Shown here in pieces: positions 61,525 to 64,000 of a stretch of 64,000 bases of DNA (position 1 is its first letter; the number at the start of each line of letters is the position of its first letter). The notes under the pieces were generated by a model that made no database searches, was not told where the DNA came from, and saw only the letters and a list, made by a program, of their open reading frames with translations. Origin of the DNA: Kosakonia oryziphila. GTDB taxonomy: Bacteria > Pseudomonadota > Gammaproteobacteria > Enterobacterales > Enterobacteriaceae. The translations under genes and the position numbers were made by a program. The DNA is taken from contig NZ_FMBC01000010.1 of assembly GCF_900094795.1 (NCBI RefSeq), positions 1 to 64,000 of the forward strand, written 5' to 3'.

Positions 61525-61614
61525 TTAACGCAGAAATTTCAGGACGGCTTCAAGCAGTTGCAACAAAGCAACAATGAGTTTCAGGATCAGAATAAACAGT
61601 TCCATTCCGCTCAT
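61525..61614 (-). CDS. tisB: SOS-induced membrane toxin TisB
   Basis: TisB is a 29-residue hydrophobic peptide that depolarises the inner membrane and promotes persister formation during the SOS response. The product has LFILILKLIVALLQLLEAVL in place of the E. coli LILKLIVAALQLLDAVL core and the same basic end (KFLR). It lies between emrD and ivbL as in E. coli. A LexA box 195 bp upstream drives it. A target for the IstR-1 antitoxin RNA is present in its leader. Confidence 0.95.
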   Translation of the reverse strand: MSGMELFILILKLIVALLQLLEAVLKFLR

Positions 61615-61680
61615 ACGCGTCTCCTCTGGTTCAGGAGCACCGGCTGACTTACCTTTCCGCTGCCTGTTGTCAGCCGTGTT

Positions 61681-61704
61681 GTTGGCGTAACGCAGTGTGC
61701 TCGC
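61681..61704 (-). promoter_or_regulatory. IstR-1 pairing site in tisB leader
   Basis: The complement of this tisB leader segment matches the first 24 nt of IstR-1: 21 Watson-Crick pairs, two G-U pairs and one mismatch. Pairing here would block the ribosome standby site, as in E. coli. Confidence 0.8.
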
Positions 61705-61808
61705 TTAGGGGTTAAGGCGCTGACGGCACCACCCGTTTCAGCCAGGACTTGTTTGCGCCGTAGAAATGCGGCCCCTGCACACTGATTAGCAAGGTCAGTA
61801 TATATTAA

Positions 61809-61828
61809 TACTGTTTATATATACAGTA
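61809..61828. promoter_or_regulatory. LexA box controlling tisB
   Basis: TACTGTTTATATATACAGTA is a perfect CTGT-N8-ACAG SOS box. It overlaps the -35 side of a tisB promoter (TGTATA and TATACT, 17 nt apart on the - strand). Confidence 0.92.
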
Positions 61829-61887
61829 TTTATTGGACGGAATTTTGACCTTGTTCCATACTCAATGCGGGAAAAAACGCCTGAAAA

Positions 61888-61916
61888 TTGCACGGCTGCC
61901 TGTTTCCGCGTATAGT
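61888..61916 (+). promoter_or_regulatory. IstR-1 promoter
   Basis: TTGCAC and TATAGT are separated by 17 nt and lie 6 nt before the first base of IstR-1, a good constitutive sigma70 promoter. Confidence 0.8.
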
Positions 61917-61922
61917 TCCTCT

Positions 61923-61997
61923 GTTGACGTAACGCAGTGTGTTTGCGGCCACCAACCGCAAAAACTGTATAAAAACCTCGTTCCGGCGAGGTTTTTT
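61923..61997 (+). ncRNA. istR: Antitoxin small RNA IstR-1
   Basis: IstR-1 inhibits tisB translation. The inferred RNA starts GTTGACGTAACGCAGTG and ends with a terminator (CCTCG-TTCCGG-CGAGG followed by six T). It is 75 nt, the same as in E. coli. Its first 24 nt pair with the tisB leader. A LexA-driven longer form (IstR-2) is possible from the SOS box side. The stretch 61998-62126 must hold the ivbL promoter; I cannot fix its hexamers. Confidence 0.88.
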
Positions 61998-62126
61998 GTT
62001 TTCAGTGGCTGCATAACCAAACGTGATCCGCCGCGCAGTTTTATGCGGGTGCGTAAAAAGCAGTTGTCGGCGACGAAATCCTGTGTTTGTATAAATCCTG
62101 TTAATGACATGACAGACAGGTCCCTA

Positions 62127-62225
62127 ATGAACGCTTCCACAATGTCGATGAGCCTACTAAAAACCGCGCATAACGCCGCGGTGGTCGTCGTGCGTGTGGT
62201 GGTGGTCGTCGGCAATGCGCCGTAG
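62127..62225 (+). CDS. ivbL: ilvBN operon leader peptide IvbL
   Basis: The 32-residue leader ends AAVVVVRVVVVVGNAP, the same end as E. coli IvbL. Its dense Val codons let ribosomes stall when charged tRNA-Val is low, which prevents the attenuator from forming and raises ilvB expression. The N-terminal half differs from E. coli, as expected for a leader. Confidence 0.97.
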   Translation: MNASTMSMSLLKTAHNAAVVVVRVVVVVGNAP

Positions 62226-62249
62226 GGTCCGGAACAACACACGATTCCA

Positions 62250-62284
62250 AAACCCCGCCGGCGCAAACCGGCGGGGTTTTCGTT
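62250..62284 (+). terminator. ilvB attenuator
   Basis: AACCCCGCCGG and CCGGCGGGGTT form a strong stem followed by TTCGTTT, 25 nt after ivbL. It is the transcription attenuator of the ilvBN operon. Confidence 0.92.
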
Positions 62285-62327
62285 TAACGCCCTCCGGAAA
62301 GCTGGCCCAGAAGAAAAGGACTGGAGC

Positions 62328-64000
62328 ATGGCAAGTTCGGGCAGCACATCACAACCCACGCGCTACACTGGCGCGCAACTGATTGTTCATTTACTGGAAC
62401 GACAGGGCATCACCACGGTAACCGGTATTCCTGGCGGTACGGTTCTGCCACTGTACGACGCGCTCAGCCAGAGCAAACAGATTCGCCATGTGCTGGCGCG
62501 CCACGAGCAGGGCGCTGGTTTTATTGCACAGGGCATGGCACGTACTCAGGGTATACCGGCGGTTTGTCTGGCCTGTAGCGGGCCGGGTGCGACCAACCTG
62601 GTGACCGCCATAGCCGATGCGCGTCTTGACTCCATCCCGCTGATTTGCATTACCGGCCAGGTACCCGCCTCGATGATCGGCACCGATGCGTTCCAGGAAG
62701 TGGACACTTACGGCATCTCTATCCCCATCACTAAACACAACTACCTGGTGCGTAACATCGCCGAACTGCCGCAGGTGATCTGCGATGCGTTTCGCATTGC
62801 CCAGTCCGGCCGCCCTGGCCCGGTGTGGATAGATATTCCTAAAGATGTGCAGACGGCGGAAATCACCCTGAACGAATTGCCGGAACCTGGCTACAAAACC
62901 CCTGCTCCTGCCTGGAATACGCAGGCGGTGCGCGAAGCCGCAGAGATGATCAATGCCGCGCAGCGCCCGGTGCTCTATCTCGGCGGCGGGGTAATCAATG
63001 CGCCACAGCAGATTCGTCATCTGGCAGAGAAAGCTAATCTGCCGACCACCATGACGCTGATGGCGCTCGGCATGCTGCCAAAGCAACACCCGCTGTCGCT
63101 GGGGATGCTGGGGATGCATGGCGCACGTAGCACCAATTTTATCCTGCAAGAGGCGGATTTACTGGTGGTACTTGGGGCGCGTTTTGATGACCGGGCGATA
63201 GGCAAAACAGAGCAATTCTGCCCGAATGCCAAAATTATTCATGTCGATATCGACCGCGCGGAGCTGGGCAAAGTGAAGCAGGCGCATGTGGCGATCCTGG
63301 GTGATGTCGGCGAAGTGCTTGACGCGCTGCTCCCGCACGTTGAAGCGCACTCCCGCCACGCCTGGCGTAACACGGTTGAGCAACTGCAACGCGAATTTCC
63401 AGGCGCTATTCCGCAGGGCGGCGATCCGTTGAGTCACTATGGTTTGATCAACGCCGTTGCAGCTTGCGTAGACGATAGCGCCATTATCACAACCGATGTG
63501 GGCCAGCATCAGATGTGGACGGCGCAGGCTTACCCACTTAACCGCCCGCGTCAGTGGCTGACTTCCGGCGGGCTGGGCACCATGGGTTTTGGGCTGCCTG
63601 CTGCTATTGGCGCCGCGCTGGCGAACCCGGATCGCAAAGTTATCTGCTTCTCCGGCGATGGCAGCCTGATGATGAATATTCAGGAAATGGCCACTGCCGC
63701 AGAGAATAACCTCGATGTGAAAATCGTGTTGATGAACAACGAAGCACTGGGGCTGGTTCACCAGCAGCAAAGCCTGTTCTATAAATCTGGCGTGTTTGCG
63801 GCAACCTATCCTGGGATGATTAATTTTATGCAGATTGCCGCAGGTTTCGGTCTGCAAACGTGTGATTTAAACGACGCCGCCAATCCGCAGGCCGCGTTGC
63901 AGGAGATCATCTCCCGTCCTGGCCCGGCATTGATCCATGTCCGTATCGACCCGCAAGAGAAAGTTTATCCGATGGTGCCGCCAGGTGCGGCAAATACCGA
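62328..64000 (+). CDS. ilvB: Acetolactate synthase I large subunit IlvB (last few codons cut off)
   Basis: IlvB joins pyruvate units (or pyruvate and 2-ketobutyrate) in the first common step of branched-chain amino acid synthesis, with ThDP, FAD and the small subunit IlvN. The start at 62328 has a GGA/GGAG site. It contains GIPGGTVLPLYDAL, HEQGAGFIAQGMAR (catalytic Glu) and the ThDP motif GDGSLMMNIQEMATAAENN. 557 codons are present and the frame is still open at PGAANT, so about five residues and the stop lie beyond the edge, judging by the E. coli protein (562). Confidence 0.98.
   Translation, partial: MASSGSTSQPTRYTGAQLIVHLLERQGITTVTGIPGGTVLPLYDALSQSKQIRHVLARHEQGAGFIAQGMARTQGIPAVCLACSGPGATNLVTAIADARLDSIPLICITGQVPASMIGTDAFQEVDTYGISIPITKHNYLVRNIAELPQVICDAFRIAQSGRPGPVWIDIPKDVQTAEITLNELPEPGYKTPAPAWNTQAVREAAEMINAAQRPVLYLGGGVINAPQQIRHLAEKANLPTTMTLMALGMLPKQHPLSLGMLGMHGARSTNFILQEADLLVVLGARFDDRAIGKTEQFCPNAKIIHVDIDRAELGKVKQAHVAILGDVGEVLDALLPHVEAHSRHAWRNTVEQLQREFPGAIPQGGDPLSHYGLINAVAACVDDSAIITTDVGQHQMWTAQAYPLNRPRQWLTSGGLGTMGFGLPAAIGAALANPDRKVICFSGDGSLMMNIQEMATAAENNLDVKIVLMNNEALGLVHQQQSLFYKSGVFAATYPGMINFMQIAAGFGLQTCDLNDAANPQAALQEIISRPGPALIHVRIDPQEKVYPMVPPGAANT

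Noticed and set aside
62391-63857. Two long - strand frames (252 and 232 codons) opposite ilvB
   Set aside because: ilvB is certain on the + strand; the antisense frames have no recognisable content.

Overview
The window is chromosomal DNA of an Enterobacteriaceae member. Its backbone has the Escherichia coli gene order around dnaA: cbrC-yieH-adeP-yieF-yieE, mnmE-yidC-yidD-rnpA-rpmH, dnaA-dnaN-recF-gyrB, yidA-yidR-yidQ-ibpA-ibpB-yidE-yidP-glv/agl-yidHGF, dsdA, emrD, tisB/istR, ivbL, ilvB. It lacks several genes that E. coli has here: tnaCAB, mdtL, yidZ, cbrB, yidB, the dgo genes, yidJ and dsdC/dsdX. It also carries a fused alpha-glucoside PTS enzyme, a type VI secretion (T6SS) island and ERIC/REP repeats. 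An indole-negative relative of Enterobacter, Kosakonia or Citrobacter fits best; the sequence alone does not fix the genus.

Positions 1-29060 are a T6SS island built as two divergent arms around a 262-bp control region (20140-20401). The left arm reads clpV, a four-gene chaperone-usher fimbrial operon (major pilin, chaperone, usher, minor pilin), tssB, tssC, hcp, tssJ, tssK, tssL, tssM, an unknown 217-residue gene and vgrG, which leaves the window. The right arm reads tssF, tssG, tssA, a FimH-like two-domain adhesin, a GlcNAc-transferase-like glycosyltransferase, a composite TssL/TssM/OmpA-like protein and an Eag-type (DUF1795) effector chaperone. The fimbria is therefore woven into both arms of the T6SS, with its putative tip adhesin away from its usher operon. 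No tssE, PAAR protein or effector/immunity pair is visible; they may lie beyond the left edge, next to vgrG. Strong hairpins flank hcp and follow the major pilin, suggesting dosage control of the abundant secreted subunits. An 18-bp perfect palindrome sits just upstream of clpV.

Positions 29061-38730 hold two ERIC-like repeats flanking cbrC, the yieH/adeP and yieE-yieF genes, mnmE, the yidC-yidD-rnpA-rpmH ribosome and membrane-biogenesis cluster, a canonical 127-bp ERIC element and the dnaA control region. Positions 38731-44890 are the replication cluster dnaA-dnaN-recF-gyrB, with an unusual insertion of about 140 bp between dnaN and recF.

Positions 45111-59307 hold a sugar phosphatase, the heat-shock chaperones ibpA/ibpB with RNA-thermometer leaders, an MFS pseudogene, the putative transporter yidE, an alpha-glucoside PTS operon with its GntR regulator, yidHGF, an orphan D-serine dehydratase and a secreted GH5-like glycosidase. 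Positions 59210-64000 hold emrD, an EamA transporter, the SOS toxin tisB with its antitoxin RNA IstR-1, and the ivbL leader with attenuator ahead of ilvB, which is cut by the right edge.
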